Below are positions 54,891-63,769 of a DNA stretch of 64,000 bases, piece after piece (the stretch's first letter is position 1; every line of letters starts with the position of its first letter). The notes below the pieces were generated by a model. That model saw only the letters and a program-made list of their open reading frames with translations, made no database searches and had not been told where the DNA came from. Position numbers and translations under genes: made by a program. Source of the stretch: CBDFNN01 sp965250215 (GTDB lineage: Bacteria; Bacteroidota; Rhodothermia; Rhodothermales; DATKEJ01); contig CBDFNN010000004.1 in assembly GCA_965250215.1 (NCBI GenBank), forward strand, positions 3,286,001 through 3,350,000. Reading direction: 5' to 3'.

Positions 54891-56384
54891 CTATTGCTCG
54901 CCTATGCGTTCCTCCAACATCTTCTTAACCAGCTTCGGATCGGGTGAACCGTCAAATCGCTTCATGACCTGACCAATTAGGAATCCGATCACCCCCGTTT
55001 TTCCAGATCGATATTGATCAACTTGGACTGGGCTTTCCGAGAGGACAAGATCCACGAGTGGCTCAAGTGAACCCAAATCGGAAACCTGAATAAGATTCTC
55101 CGCTTCAGCGATCAGAGCTGGATTCCTCCGGTCATAGAGCATCAAATTGAAAATTTGAACAAAGGCAGAGGAATTAACAGTATCGCTATTCCTCAGTTCT
55201 ACTAGTTCAGCCATGCGAGAGGTTTGAATTGGAAAGTCAACTATCTCAAAATGTCCTTTTCCGATGACTCGAAGCCCCTCCGTCATAAGAATGTTTGCAA
55301 GGTGCTTCGCAAATCCCTCAGGGTCCTTGTCGTGCGAATTCTGAATGCAGGCATCGAAATAGTCTGCAAGATCTCGCGAACTAAGGAGGACTTCTGCGTC
55401 ATATTTTGAAAACGAGTATTGCTCAATATATCGCCTCACTCTCTCTTCAGGCATTTCTGGCAGAGAAAAACGAGCCCTTTGGAGCATAGCTTCGTCCACA
55501 TCAACTCGCACCAGGTCAGGATCTGGGAAATACCTATAATCATGCGCCTCTTCCTTCCCCCTCATTGACCGAGATTCCTCCTTATCAGGATCCCAAAGTC
55601 GAGTCTCTTGAACGACTTTTTCTCCTCGCGACAACAATCCAGCTTGTCTAACAAACTCATACTTCAATGCACTCTCGACATGCCTAAAGGAGTTCATATT
55701 CTTGATTTCTGCCTTCGTACCTAATCGCGCTTGACCTCGAGGTCGTACAGAGATGTTGGCGTCACAACGGAAGGAGCCTTCTTCCATGTTCCCATCGCAC
55801 AGCCGCAGGTATACAACGATTTCGTGAACCTTCTTCAAATAGGCAACAGCCTCCTCCGGCGACGCGATTTCTGGTTCAGAGACTGTCTCCAGTAAAGGTG
55901 TACCACATCGATTTAGGTCGATCAAAGAACTATTCGGATCGAGATCATGCGACGACTTGCCGGCATCCTCTTCCATATGGATCCTTGTAATTCCAATGTC
56001 CTTGCTCACCTCTTCTCCATCTACACTAAGTGATATCTGCACTTTCCCACCAAAGCATATTGGGTCTTCAAATTGTGAAATCTGATACCCTTTAGGCAGG
56101 TCTGGATAGAAGTAGTGCTTTCTAGCTAGATATGAAGTTGGCCGAATTTTGCAATCCAATGCAAGACCTAAAAGAATAGCGAATTCTGGCAGCTTTTCGT
56201 TTAGAACGGGAAGAGCCCCTGGGTGTGCTAGAGTCACTGCATCGACATAGCTATTGGGGGGGGCTCCAAATAGAGCTGGCTCAGGGCTGAAGGCCTTGGA
56301 TGCCGTCGTCAATTGGGTATGAACTTCCAGGCCAATAACGGGCTCAAAGTCTGCTAGATACTTATTGTAGGCTACTTTTTTCAA
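54891..56384 (-). CDS. gatB: Aspartyl/glutamyl-tRNA amidotransferase subunit B
   Basis: A 497-residue subunit of the GatCAB enzyme that converts Glu-tRNA(Gln) or Asp-tRNA(Asn) to the amidated forms. GLEVHTQLTTASKAFSPEPA, YLARKHYFYPDLPKGYQISQ and SFRCDANISVRPRGQARLGT with KNMNSFRHVESAL are hallmarks; the C-terminal helical tail (about 420-497, KTGVIGFLIGQVMKRF) is the tRNA-binding YqeY-like part. The zinc cysteines found in some GatB versions are absent (AFSPEP), a known variant. TTG start. gatA and gatC are elsewhere. Confidence 0.97.
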   Translation of the reverse strand: MKKVAYNKYLADFEPVIGLEVHTQLTTASKAFSPEPALFGAPPNSYVDAVTLAHPGALPVLNEKLPEFAILLGLALDCKIRPTSYLARKHYFYPDLPKGYQISQFEDPICFGGKVQISLSVDGEEVSKDIGITRIHMEEDAGKSSHDLDPNSSLIDLNRCGTPLLETVSEPEIASPEEAVAYLKKVHEIVVYLRLCDGNMEEGSFRCDANISVRPRGQARLGTKAEIKNMNSFRHVESALKYEFVRQAGLLSRGEKVVQETRLWDPDKEESRSMRGKEEAHDYRYFPDPDLVRVDVDEAMLQRARFSLPEMPEERVRRYIEQYSFSKYDAEVLLSSRDLADYFDACIQNSHDKDPEGFAKHLANILMTEGLRVIGKGHFEIVDFPIQTSRMAELVELRNSDTVNSSAFVQIFNLMLYDRRNPALIAEAENLIQVSDLGSLEPLVDLVLSESPVQVDQYRSGKTGVIGFLIGQVMKRFDGSPDPKLVKKMLEERIGEQ

Positions 56385-56438
56385 ATCGAAGTTGGCTGAA
56401 AAGGCATTGCCGAATCTAGCAAAAGAGAGATTAAAGTC

Positions 56439-57287
56439 TTAGGATCTTTTCCTTGATGAAGCATCATTCAATGACCAATCGTAATCGGTATACATTATTT
56501 TTACACGATTGGCTTTAAGATCGTCGGCCATTTGACCTTCAAAATATTGCGACAAAAATTGTTGCAGACTTATGTCATTTGTCTTAAAGTCTCCGCTGAA
56601 CCATTTGAATATTTTTGAGATACGTAAGACTCTACCGTCCTTTTCAACCACGTTTTTCGACGGCGTTCCAAAAAAGTCCAGACCCTGTTTGTGGAGTTGC
56701 TTGTCGAGCATTTCCCCTGTGTAGGCTTCTCTTCTTAATTTCGGACAGCTCCGTGCTGCACAAACGAGTGCAAAATGGGCCCGAGGCTCCTTGAATTCCT
56801 TTCTTACAATTTTATGCTCGACGTGATCGAGGTCGAGAAGTTGACCACCCACTCTTACTAGTTTCACCTGCCACGGAGTATTTAGCTTTGGAATAAAAAT
56901 CCCACTGGCAGCATTTCGAATAGAGTCAATCGGATAGTTATTTAGAATAAGTTTCAAGGTGTAGGCATTGTAAACATTGAGCCAGAAGGCCAATCTTTCA
57001 TCTTCCCCCAACAGGCTAGGCTCAAAGGAATCGAGACTTGCCAAATAGAGATCTAGCTTCTCCTCGTTAATTTGGAGCCCGGTATAGTCAACCAATCCTG
57101 TCTCATCCACATATTCCTTCAATACGGCATCGAATTCTGAATGATCGAACACATCATCAGCACCTTGTCCAATTGCCACGGATGGCGAGTTTGGCTGCGA
57201 AAAATCACCGTCACTCCATTGAAGGCTAAATATTCCCAGTAGACAAATCAGGGAAAGCAGAAGAACTACTTTGATCATTTTATTCAT
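56439..57287 (-). CDS. DUF547 family exported protein
   Basis: A 282-residue protein with an N-terminal signal/anchor (VVLLLSLICLLGIFSLQW). The DUF547 domain covers about 60-245: LAFWLNVYNAYTLKLILNNYP, LDHVEHKIVRKEF, AHFALVCAARSCPKLRREAY with two conserved Cys, and FFGTPSKNVVEKDG. A few DUF547 proteins are described as glutaredoxin-associated or cysteine-protease-like, but no function is assigned here. Its ATG overlaps the surE stop by eight bases. Confidence 0.88.
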   Translation of the reverse strand: MNKMIKVVLLLSLICLLGIFSLQWSDGDFSQPNSPSVAIGQGADDVFDHSEFDAVLKEYVDETGLVDYTGLQINEEKLDLYLASLDSFEPSLLGEDERLAFWLNVYNAYTLKLILNNYPIDSIRNAASGIFIPKLNTPWQVKLVRVGGQLLDLDHVEHKIVRKEFKEPRAHFALVCAARSCPKLRREAYTGEMLDKQLHKQGLDFFGTPSKNVVEKDGRVLRISKIFKWFSGDFKTNDISLQQFLSQYFEGQMADDLKANRVKIMYTDYDWSLNDASSRKRS

Positions 57288-58065
57288 TCGAAAACATCTT
57301 ACTCATGCTTTCCAAGAGGGACTTTTCTGTCCAATCTGTGGTGAGGGGTGTTACAGCAACGAACCCGTCCTTTAGTGCATCGACGTCTTGATTCGTTTCA
57401 GTGTCGAGCATACGAAATGAACCGTCTAGCCAATAGTAAGAATTTCCACCAGGATCTTTTCTTTCTTCGAAATATTCCTCCCAACGCGATCTTGCTGTTC
57501 TTACAACCTTGACTCCTTTTATTTTCCCGAAAGCGAGGTGAGGTATGTTGACGTTGAGAAATATTCCATCCGGAAGACCTTCCTTAAGAATTTGTCCGGA
57601 GATATTTGTCACCGCCGATTTGCAGTGTCTAAAATCTTGCCCCCCAAGACTGTGATCGAGCGAAAAGGCAATAGAAGGAATTCCCATTACCGAGCCTTCA
57701 GCAGCGCCACCTACTGTCCCAGAGTAAAGAACATTGACTGCTGTATTGGGACCATGGTTAATACCACTGACTACCAAGCTGGGCCGTCGATCTAGCCATT
57801 TGTGACAAGCAAATTTTACACAGTCTGCGGGCGTTCCTGTAAGAGATATTGCCTTGACATCGTCACCAAATCTACTAGTTTTAGAGACCCTCAGCGGCTC
57901 TCGCATCGTGATCGCTTGACTTACTGCACTTTGTTGATGACGCGGAGCAACAACAAATATTTCTCCAAGACTTTCGACAGACGCTACGAGGGCAGCCAAT
58001 CCCTCCGCCTCAATTCCATCATCATTAGTAACCAGGATAAGCGGCTGAGGATTTCTATCTGTCAT
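57280..58065 (-). CDS. surE: 5'/3'-nucleotidase SurE
   Basis: A 261-residue metal-dependent phosphatase of nucleoside monophosphates and survival protein. LVTNDDGIEAEGLAALV gives the first metal site (Asp15, Asp16), VVAPRHQQSAVSQAITM the second Ser, SLTGTPADCVKFACHKWLD and SGINHGPNTAVNVLYSGTVG the Asn and loop motifs. Its ATG overlaps the panB TAA by one base. Coupling with panB is positional only. Confidence 0.96.
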   Translation of the reverse strand: MTDRNPQPLILVTNDDGIEAEGLAALVASVESLGEIFVVAPRHQQSAVSQAITMREPLRVSKTSRFGDDVKAISLTGTPADCVKFACHKWLDRRPSLVVSGINHGPNTAVNVLYSGTVGGAAEGSVMGIPSIAFSLDHSLGGQDFRHCKSAVTNISGQILKEGLPDGIFLNVNIPHLAFGKIKGVKVVRTARSRWEEYFEERKDPGGNSYYWLDGSFRMLDTETNQDVDALKDGFVAVTPLTTDWTEKSLLESMSKMFSNE

Positions 58066-58916
58066 TAGGAATAGCTTTCAGATTCTGATGGGAATGACTT
58101 TGAACGGACATCACTGACATAATTCGAAATTGAGTCATGCATTCTCTCACCAAGCGTTTCGTACTTGCGGACAAATCGAGGATTAAATTCCGTTGTCAAT
58201 CCCAGCATGTCATGCGTGACCAAAATTTGTCCAGAACAAGAAGGTCCCGCGCCAATTCCTATAGTTGGTATTTCGACTGACTCCGTCGCTTTTCCTGCAA
58301 GGCCCGAAGGTATTTTCTCAAGTACTACGGCAAAGCATCCCGACCTTTCAAGTATCGCGATGTCCTTTAGAAGTTGATCAGCTTCTTTTTTTTCTCTGGC
58401 CCTAACTTTGTAGGTACCAAATTTGTAGATGCTCTGTGGAGTGAGACCTAGATGACCCATCACCGGTATTCCCGCGTTGATTATTCTTGTAATTGTTGAT
58501 GCAATGTGCTCGCCACCTTCCATCTTGACAGCATGAGCACCTGTCTCTTTCATGATTCGTATAGCCGAATGCAAGGCTACTTTCGAGTCTCCCTGATAGG
58601 ATCCAAACGGAAGATCGACAACTACCAAAGCCCGGCTGACACCTCGAACGACACATTGAGCGTGATAGATCATCTGCTCTATTGTTATTGGAACTGTCGT
58701 TTCGTGGCCTGCAATTACATTAGATGCAGAGTCTCCTACAAGGATACTATCGACACCTGCCGAGTCTAGAATTCGAGCTGAGGTATAGTCGTAGGCAGTT
58801 AGCATACTGATTGGAATTCCTTCACTTTTCAGCTCTAGAAAGCTCTTAGTCGTGACACGACGAATATCTTCCGGCGTATTGATGGGGGCAGAATTTGAGT
58901 GTGTGGACATGGTCAT
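58065..58916 (-). CDS. panB: 3-methyl-2-oxobutanoate hydroxymethyltransferase
   Basis: A 283-residue enzyme of pantothenate/CoA synthesis, transferring a hydroxymethyl group from methylene-tetrahydrofolate to 2-oxoisovalerate. SMLTAYDYTSARILDSAGVD, ILVGDSASNVIAGHETTVPI (metal Asp), VVVDLPFGSYQ, AVKMEGGEHIA and MGHLGLTPQSI are family motifs, in order. Probably the first gene of the run to the GWxTD protein; panC is not in the window. Two ATGs (58916 and 58910) are possible. Confidence 0.97.
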   Translation of the reverse strand: MTMSTHSNSAPINTPEDIRRVTTKSFLELKSEGIPISMLTAYDYTSARILDSAGVDSILVGDSASNVIAGHETTVPITIEQMIYHAQCVVRGVSRALVVVDLPFGSYQGDSKVALHSAIRIMKETGAHAVKMEGGEHIASTITRIINAGIPVMGHLGLTPQSIYKFGTYKVRAREKKEADQLLKDIAILERSGCFAVVLEKIPSGLAGKATESVEIPTIGIGAGPSCSGQILVTHDMLGLTTEFNPRFVRKYETLGERMHDSISNYVSDVRSKSFPSESESYS

Positions 58917-58943
58917 CGGTACGTGATCTCAGGAGAAGACAAT

Positions 58944-58978
58944 AAAAAACCCTGTTAGATACATTATCCAACAGGGTT
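58944..58978 (-). terminator. Terminator after the Skp pair
   Basis: On the minus strand the 14-bp stem AACCCTGTTGGATA (58978-58965) pairs with TATCTAACAGGGTT (58961-58948) with one G-T pair, a three-base loop, and a T-run (58949-58944). It is 21 bases after the second skp-like gene and just upstream of panB, separating the bamA cluster from the panB unit. Confidence 0.93.
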
Positions 58979-58998
58979 CCTTCAATAGTCTTGTCAAT

Positions 58999-59559
58999 CT
59001 ATCTGGACGAAGCTGCGCCTGTTGAAATCTCGATTCCAAGCTTGGTCATAACTAAATCCGTGATGTTCAGCTCCTCGTCGGCATAGAGAATCATCGGATT
59101 GCCAGCCGCTCTTGAGTTTAGAACTATGTTCAAGCCTTGCTCTTTTGCAACTTCGTCAATAGCGACTTGAACTTTCTCCAAGAGTGGATTCATCATTTCA
59201 AGCTGCTTTTGACCGAGCTCTGTTTCCTTGGTCTGTAAGTATTCTTGAATTGTGCTCTGCATTTCAACAAGCTCCGTCTCACGTGACTGCTTTGCTGTTT
59301 CAGATAGAAGTGCTTGCTTCTTCTGATAATCTTGCAATTTCGCCTGGTATTTCTCTATCAATAGTTGATATTCCGCTTCTCCAGCTTCGGCGACCTTCTG
59401 TAGATCTTCCATAACCGTTCGATATTCCGCCATTCGGCCAATGATCAATTCAGCTTCAGTGTAGCCAACTTTCAGGCCCTGAGCTGAAACGCTTTGTCCC
59501 ATCACCGCAATGACTGATGCGATCAACAGCGAAGAGTGTAGTAGTTTTTTAATAAACAT
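58999..59559 (-). CDS. OmpH/Skp family periplasmic chaperone, copy 2
   Basis: A 186-residue periplasmic protein (signal SSLLIASVIAVMGQSVSAQ). The mature part begins KVGYTEAELIIGRMAEYRTV and continues as long helices (VMEDLQKVAEAGEAEYQLL ... ETELGQKQLEMMNPLLEKV), then VAIDEVAKEQGLNIVLNSRA and ITDLVMTKLGI, the Skp tentacle plus body layout. Skp holds unfolded outer-membrane proteins before BamA inserts them. It follows another Skp-like gene by 38 bases, downstream of bamA, and ends at a strong terminator. The N-terminal 'EAELI' replaces the usual DSE. Confidence 0.92.
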   Translation of the reverse strand: MFIKKLLHSSLLIASVIAVMGQSVSAQGLKVGYTEAELIIGRMAEYRTVMEDLQKVAEAGEAEYQLLIEKYQAKLQDYQKKQALLSETAKQSRETELVEMQSTIQEYLQTKETELGQKQLEMMNPLLEKVQVAIDEVAKEQGLNIVLNSRAAGNPMILYADEELNITDLVMTKLGIEISTGAASSR

Positions 59560-59597
59560 TGATGTTGTGTGTTTTGTTGTGTCTTAATTAAATCTGA

Positions 59598-60158
59598 TTA
59601 GCGGGCGCTGCCTCCGGGCGTATTTCCACGGAGTGATTCCGTGTCTATACCGAGTTCATCAAGTACGTCTAAACTCAAGTCGTACTGATCTCTAGTAAAA
59701 AGGAATAGCACATCTCCGCTTTTATCGAGAACGAAATCATATCCGCCCTCTGTAGCGACCTCCTCTATTGCCGTAAGAATTTTCTCCTGTATCGGTTTCA
59801 TTTGATTCTGCTGATCCTTGAACAACTGCCCTTCTGGACCAAAATAGCGGAGCCTATACTGCTCCAGCTCGGTCTCCAGTAGCATTATCCTATCCTGACT
59901 CTTTGTCTTCTCTTCTGCAGTATAGAGCAACTCACGTGCCTGATACTCTCGAAATGATTCTTCAACCTCATTCTCCATCTTCTTCATCTCATTGTTCCAC
60001 TCCTGTGCTTGGCGATCCAAATTCTGCTGAACTGTGGCATAATCAGGGATGTTTTGCAGAATAAATTCTGAATCGACATAGCCGATTTTCTGCTGTGCAA
60101 CAGCAGGAAGGCTGGAGATAACGGTCATCAATATGACCAGTAGAATGGACTTTTTCAT
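59598..60158 (-). CDS. OmpH/Skp family periplasmic chaperone, copy 1
   Basis: A 186-residue periplasmic protein (signal SILLVILMTVISSLPAVAQ). KIGYVDSEFILQNIPDYATV is the standard Skp opening, followed by the long charged helices of the tentacles (about 40-140) and the return body strand GGYDFVLDKSGDVLFLF. It is nearer to the classical Skp/OmpH pattern than copy 2. It lies 80 bases after bamA, so bamA, copy 1 and copy 2 are read together. Confidence 0.93.
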   Translation of the reverse strand: MKKSILLVILMTVISSLPAVAQQKIGYVDSEFILQNIPDYATVQQNLDRQAQEWNNEMKKMENEVEESFREYQARELLYTAEEKTKSQDRIMLLETELEQYRLRYFGPEGQLFKDQQNQMKPIQEKILTAIEEVATEGGYDFVLDKSGDVLFLFTRDQYDLSLDVLDELGIDTESLRGNTPGGSAR

Positions 60159-60238
60159 AATCTGTGTCTATTAAACTGGATAAGCTGAATGGAGTAGATT
60201 GGAATCACGTACCGAAGTGCATCCAATCCTGCAAAAAC

Positions 60239-62764
60239 CTAGAATGATTGTCCAAGTGAGAATTGAAATCTCCACTTTTGACTTCCATCATCGTTTGTCG
60301 TAGAAGGGAATGCGTCGAGATTACGACCATAGTTCAAAGTAATCATCCCAAGTATAGGCAGGAAAACTCTCGCTCCAACTCCAACAGCTCTGTGCAGATT
60401 GGCAGGATTGTAGGAACCAAAATTATCATAACTACCCGCTGCATCTAGGAAAATATAAGACTGCATCGAAAACTGAGGTGACTGTACCGCCAGATACTTC
60501 AGCTCAGAATTGTATTTATTCAGAATGGCACCTCCAACAAAGGCATTAGATGCGTCTCTTGGTCCGATCGCTCCAGGCGGGAAACCACGCATATATACGA
60601 TATCACGACCGTAGCCAAATCGACCTGTCTGGGAATCGAAAGGTGTTCCTCCCACAATATACCGCTCAAAAGCAACCCTTTCTCCGGTCAGAGTTCCGAC
60701 GTAACCGTAGTTGGCTGTCAGTCCCAAGGAAAGCTTTCCATTCTTTCCAGCCAAAGGCAGGTTCCAGGAAGTATTTAGTGTCCACTTGTGATACTGTACG
60801 AATCCAGGAAGTGGTGGAGCTATCTCTACTGAAGCTAAGAATTGAGAACCGGCAGACGGAAATTGAGGATGATCCAGCGAATTCCTGCTTAGGCTCTGAG
60901 TAAAAGATAAGGACTGGTTTTGCCCAATAGGAAGACCGGCTGCAATACTTCGGTCGCCAAGATTATACAATCGATACTTAAGGATCGAACCTGTCGAGAA
61001 ATAATCATCAGGAACCTTAAGTTGCCGACCATATGAAAGCGATGCCGATGAAATCGATATTACGCCTCCGCTACTGTTAGAAGATATTCCAGTCAAGAGA
61101 CTAGTCTGAGCTCCCAGATCATAGCGAGTTTGTGACAACGACAAACCTACAGGTCTAGGAAGTCCTCTAAACCAAGGTTCTTGGAAAGACAAGTAGTAGT
61201 TTTGATAGAAGCGACCCTGAACTTGGACACCTAGAGAAAGTTGTTGACCATCTCCAGAAGGTAGAGGCCGATATGCTTCTTTGTTAAACAGGTTCTGTAA
61301 GGAAAAATTCTTGAACGTGACTCCTGCCTGAAGAAGCAAACCTCCAAATCCACCCCAGCCACCGGAGAACTCAAGCTGGTCCCCACCAGTCTCCTCGAGA
61401 GGGTAAGTAATATCAACGGTTTTCGTTTCCGGATTTATTCTGGTATCAGGTATAAGAGATTCCTGATTGAAATATCCAAGCTGAGCTAATTCCCGAAGAG
61501 AACGCTGAATTCCCTCACGCGAAAAGGTGTTGCCTGGGAGCGTGTAAATCACTCTTCGAACAACGTGCTCTTTTGTCTTACTATTCCCAGATATTTTCAC
61601 GTCTCCAACCTTGAAAATATCACCTTCTACTACCTCGTATGAAAGGTCGAGCGAGTCTCCGTTCACCTCAGTAATCGATTCAGCGACTTGGAATTGAACA
61701 TAGCCTTGATTGTAGTAGAGGCTACCGATATCGTTATTCCGGGGATTGCCATACAGATTCGACTGAAGCTTTCGGGAGTTATATACATCTCCTTTTTGAA
61801 ATCCTAACGACTGCCTAAGCTGTTCATCTGTGTAGTGAGTATTGCCATCGAAACTGACATTTCTAATGTGGTATTGCGGCCCTTCCTCAATGGACAACTC
61901 AACCATATAATGAGGATCATTTTCCTCGACTCCAATGATGTATGCTGAATCCGCCACTACGCGGGCATCGTAGAACCCTTTCTGATTATAAAAATCTATT
62001 ACGTTTGAAAGATCGTCTTGAAATTTCGATTCTTCGAAAGTTTCTCGCTTCCAAAACCTCCACCAGCGCTTCTTCTTCGTCTCTTTGAGTTTTTTTCTAA
62101 TGCGGTAGTTAGAAAACGAATCATTGCCCTTAATCTTAATATCTTGAACCTTGATTCTATCTCCCTTTTCGACGTCGAATTTCAAGGAGACTCTGTCATT
62201 GTCGATTTCGCTTTTTTCGACTTCTACCTGTGCAAGCGGATATCCCTTCTCTGTATAGTAATTTTTAATAAGTTGGATTGACCGCTCAACGTCGCTTGGT
62301 TTCACAGATTGACCTCTCAGTAGCGGCAATTTCTTCCGAAGATCTTCCTGCTGACCTCTTTTGGCACCCTCAAAAGTGTAATCAGAGAGTCGAGGTTCTT
62401 TGGTTACTTGGATTTGAAGATAGACGCCTTCACCAACAAATTTTTCTGCTACGACACGTACATCGGAAAACATCCCCAATCGATAAAGGGTCTTTATCGC
62501 TTTTGCAATGGACTCATCTCCAGGAACCGTGATTTGCTCACCTTCTTTTAGACCACTATTACGAATGACAAAGAATCGTGTCGTCTCATCCTCCACACCC
62601 TGAACGTCAATTGAAATAATTGAGTAGGCCTTCGGACCTTGTTGCTGCCCAGCTTGAGCGAAGCCACTATTTGCTTGTGCACGTAAGGCAACTGTGCTAG
62701 TCAATGAGCTCATGAGAATCAGCGCAAGAACGGCTAATTTATTGAGCGTAGAAAAGGAGGACAT
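60239..62764 (-). CDS. bamA: Outer membrane protein assembly factor BamA
   Basis: An 841-residue outer-membrane protein with signal LAVLALILMSSLTSTVALRA. Five POTRA domains (about 45-430) show recurring strand starts: ISIDVQGVEDETTRFF, LSDYTFEGAKRGQQED, VQDIKIKGNDSFSNYRIR, IRNVSFDGNTHYTDEQL and VGDVKISGNSKTKEHVV. The barrel (about 440-841) contains the lid motif YMRGFPPGAIGPRD and ends RFQFSLGQSF with terminal Phe. This is the essential insertase for outer-membrane proteins. Together with uppS upstream and the Skp pair downstream this is the standard cluster; a 204-base region lies between uppS and bamA, holding its promoter. Confidence 0.97.
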   Translation of the reverse strand: MSSFSTLNKLAVLALILMSSLTSTVALRAQANSGFAQAGQQQGPKAYSIISIDVQGVEDETTRFFVIRNSGLKEGEQITVPGDESIAKAIKTLYRLGMFSDVRVVAEKFVGEGVYLQIQVTKEPRLSDYTFEGAKRGQQEDLRKKLPLLRGQSVKPSDVERSIQLIKNYYTEKGYPLAQVEVEKSEIDNDRVSLKFDVEKGDRIKVQDIKIKGNDSFSNYRIRKKLKETKKKRWWRFWKRETFEESKFQDDLSNVIDFYNQKGFYDARVVADSAYIIGVEENDPHYMVELSIEEGPQYHIRNVSFDGNTHYTDEQLRQSLGFQKGDVYNSRKLQSNLYGNPRNNDIGSLYYNQGYVQFQVAESITEVNGDSLDLSYEVVEGDIFKVGDVKISGNSKTKEHVVRRVIYTLPGNTFSREGIQRSLRELAQLGYFNQESLIPDTRINPETKTVDITYPLEETGGDQLEFSGGWGGFGGLLLQAGVTFKNFSLQNLFNKEAYRPLPSGDGQQLSLGVQVQGRFYQNYYLSFQEPWFRGLPRPVGLSLSQTRYDLGAQTSLLTGISSNSSGGVISISSASLSYGRQLKVPDDYFSTGSILKYRLYNLGDRSIAAGLPIGQNQSLSFTQSLSRNSLDHPQFPSAGSQFLASVEIAPPLPGFVQYHKWTLNTSWNLPLAGKNGKLSLGLTANYGYVGTLTGERVAFERYIVGGTPFDSQTGRFGYGRDIVYMRGFPPGAIGPRDASNAFVGGAILNKYNSELKYLAVQSPQFSMQSYIFLDAAGSYDNFGSYNPANLHRAVGVGARVFLPILGMITLNYGRNLDAFPSTTNDDGSQKWRFQFSLGQSF

Positions 62765-62968
62765 TTAAAAATCGACTGTTAATAATGGAGCTTGAGGGAG
62801 TGCGTGCTAACTCCAATGAAGTCGGCCTGTTTCTCTCAATTGCTAAAGTTAAAACGAAGAAATGAGACAGTTATTGTTGACCAAATGATGGGACTCTCTG
62901 TGCGCCAGAAATAGTTGAAACATCGATCGCACAAGTTCTCCTCCTCCTAAGGCAGTTGAACCTTGTCT

Positions 62969-63745
62969 TTAAGGATTTAGGCCACCGAATCGCCGTTCTC
63001 GATCTTGAAAAATGGAGATTGACTTGTAGAAGTCATTTTTTGAATAAGCTGGCCAAGGCGTATCTGTTATTACGATTTCAGAGTAGGCGACCTGCCAAAG
63101 AAGAAAGTTTGAGATACGATAATCGCCACCAGTTCTAATTAATAGATCTGGATCCGGCAAATTTGCGGTCTGCAAATGCTTTGATACCAATTCGCTCGAA
63201 ATATCATCGGGGTTTAATTTCCCCTCTTTGACCTGCCTAGATATACTTTTTATAGCTTCAGTCAATTCCCAACGTCCGCTATATGAAAGTGCCAGAACGA
63301 GACTCATAGCTGAATTTCCGGAAGTTTCCTCCATGGATTCCAGCAACTCCTTGTAACAACGCTTCGGAAGAGATTCAATATCGCCAATCGTCTCGAGGCG
63401 GATATTGTTGTCCATCAAGGTTTTTGTTTCCTTTCTTATGGTCCTGACTAGAAGCTCCATGATAGCATTGACTTCTGCTCGTGGTCTGGTCCAGTTTTCC
63501 GTTGAAAAGGTATAAAGAGTAAGAGCCTCGATTCCCGTTTCGGCTGCAGCTTCAGAAATTTTCCGAACAGTCTCTATTCCCTTCTTGTGCCCAAATACTC
63601 TTTTCTTTCCCTGACTTTTTGCCCAACGTCCATTTCCGTCCATAATAATGGCCACGTGCCTTGGCAGCTGACCACGATTCTTGAGCCACTCTTGTTTTTG
63701 AGTGTCTGATACCTTTTCGTCGAATAAGATGTCCAACGATTCCAT
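62969..63745 (-). CDS. uppS: Undecaprenyl diphosphate synthase
   Basis: A 258-residue cis-prenyltransferase making the lipid carrier for peptidoglycan and other envelope polymers. RHVAIIMDGNGRWAKSQGKK with the catalytic Asp, ALTLYTFSTENWTRP, SYSGRWELTEA and LLIRTGGDYRISNFLLWQVA-type motifs are complete. It starts 24 bases after rseP and belongs to the same transcript. Confidence 0.97.
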   Translation of the reverse strand: MESLDILFDEKVSDTQKQEWLKNRGQLPRHVAIIMDGNGRWAKSQGKKRVFGHKKGIETVRKISEAAAETGIEALTLYTFSTENWTRPRAEVNAIMELLVRTIRKETKTLMDNNIRLETIGDIESLPKRCYKELLESMEETSGNSAMSLVLALSYSGRWELTEAIKSISRQVKEGKLNPDDISSELVSKHLQTANLPDPDLLIRTGGDYRISNFLLWQVAYSEIVITDTPWPAYSKNDFYKSISIFQDRERRFGGLNP

Positions 63746-63769
63746 TTTCCAATGACTGAGCTTCCAAGA

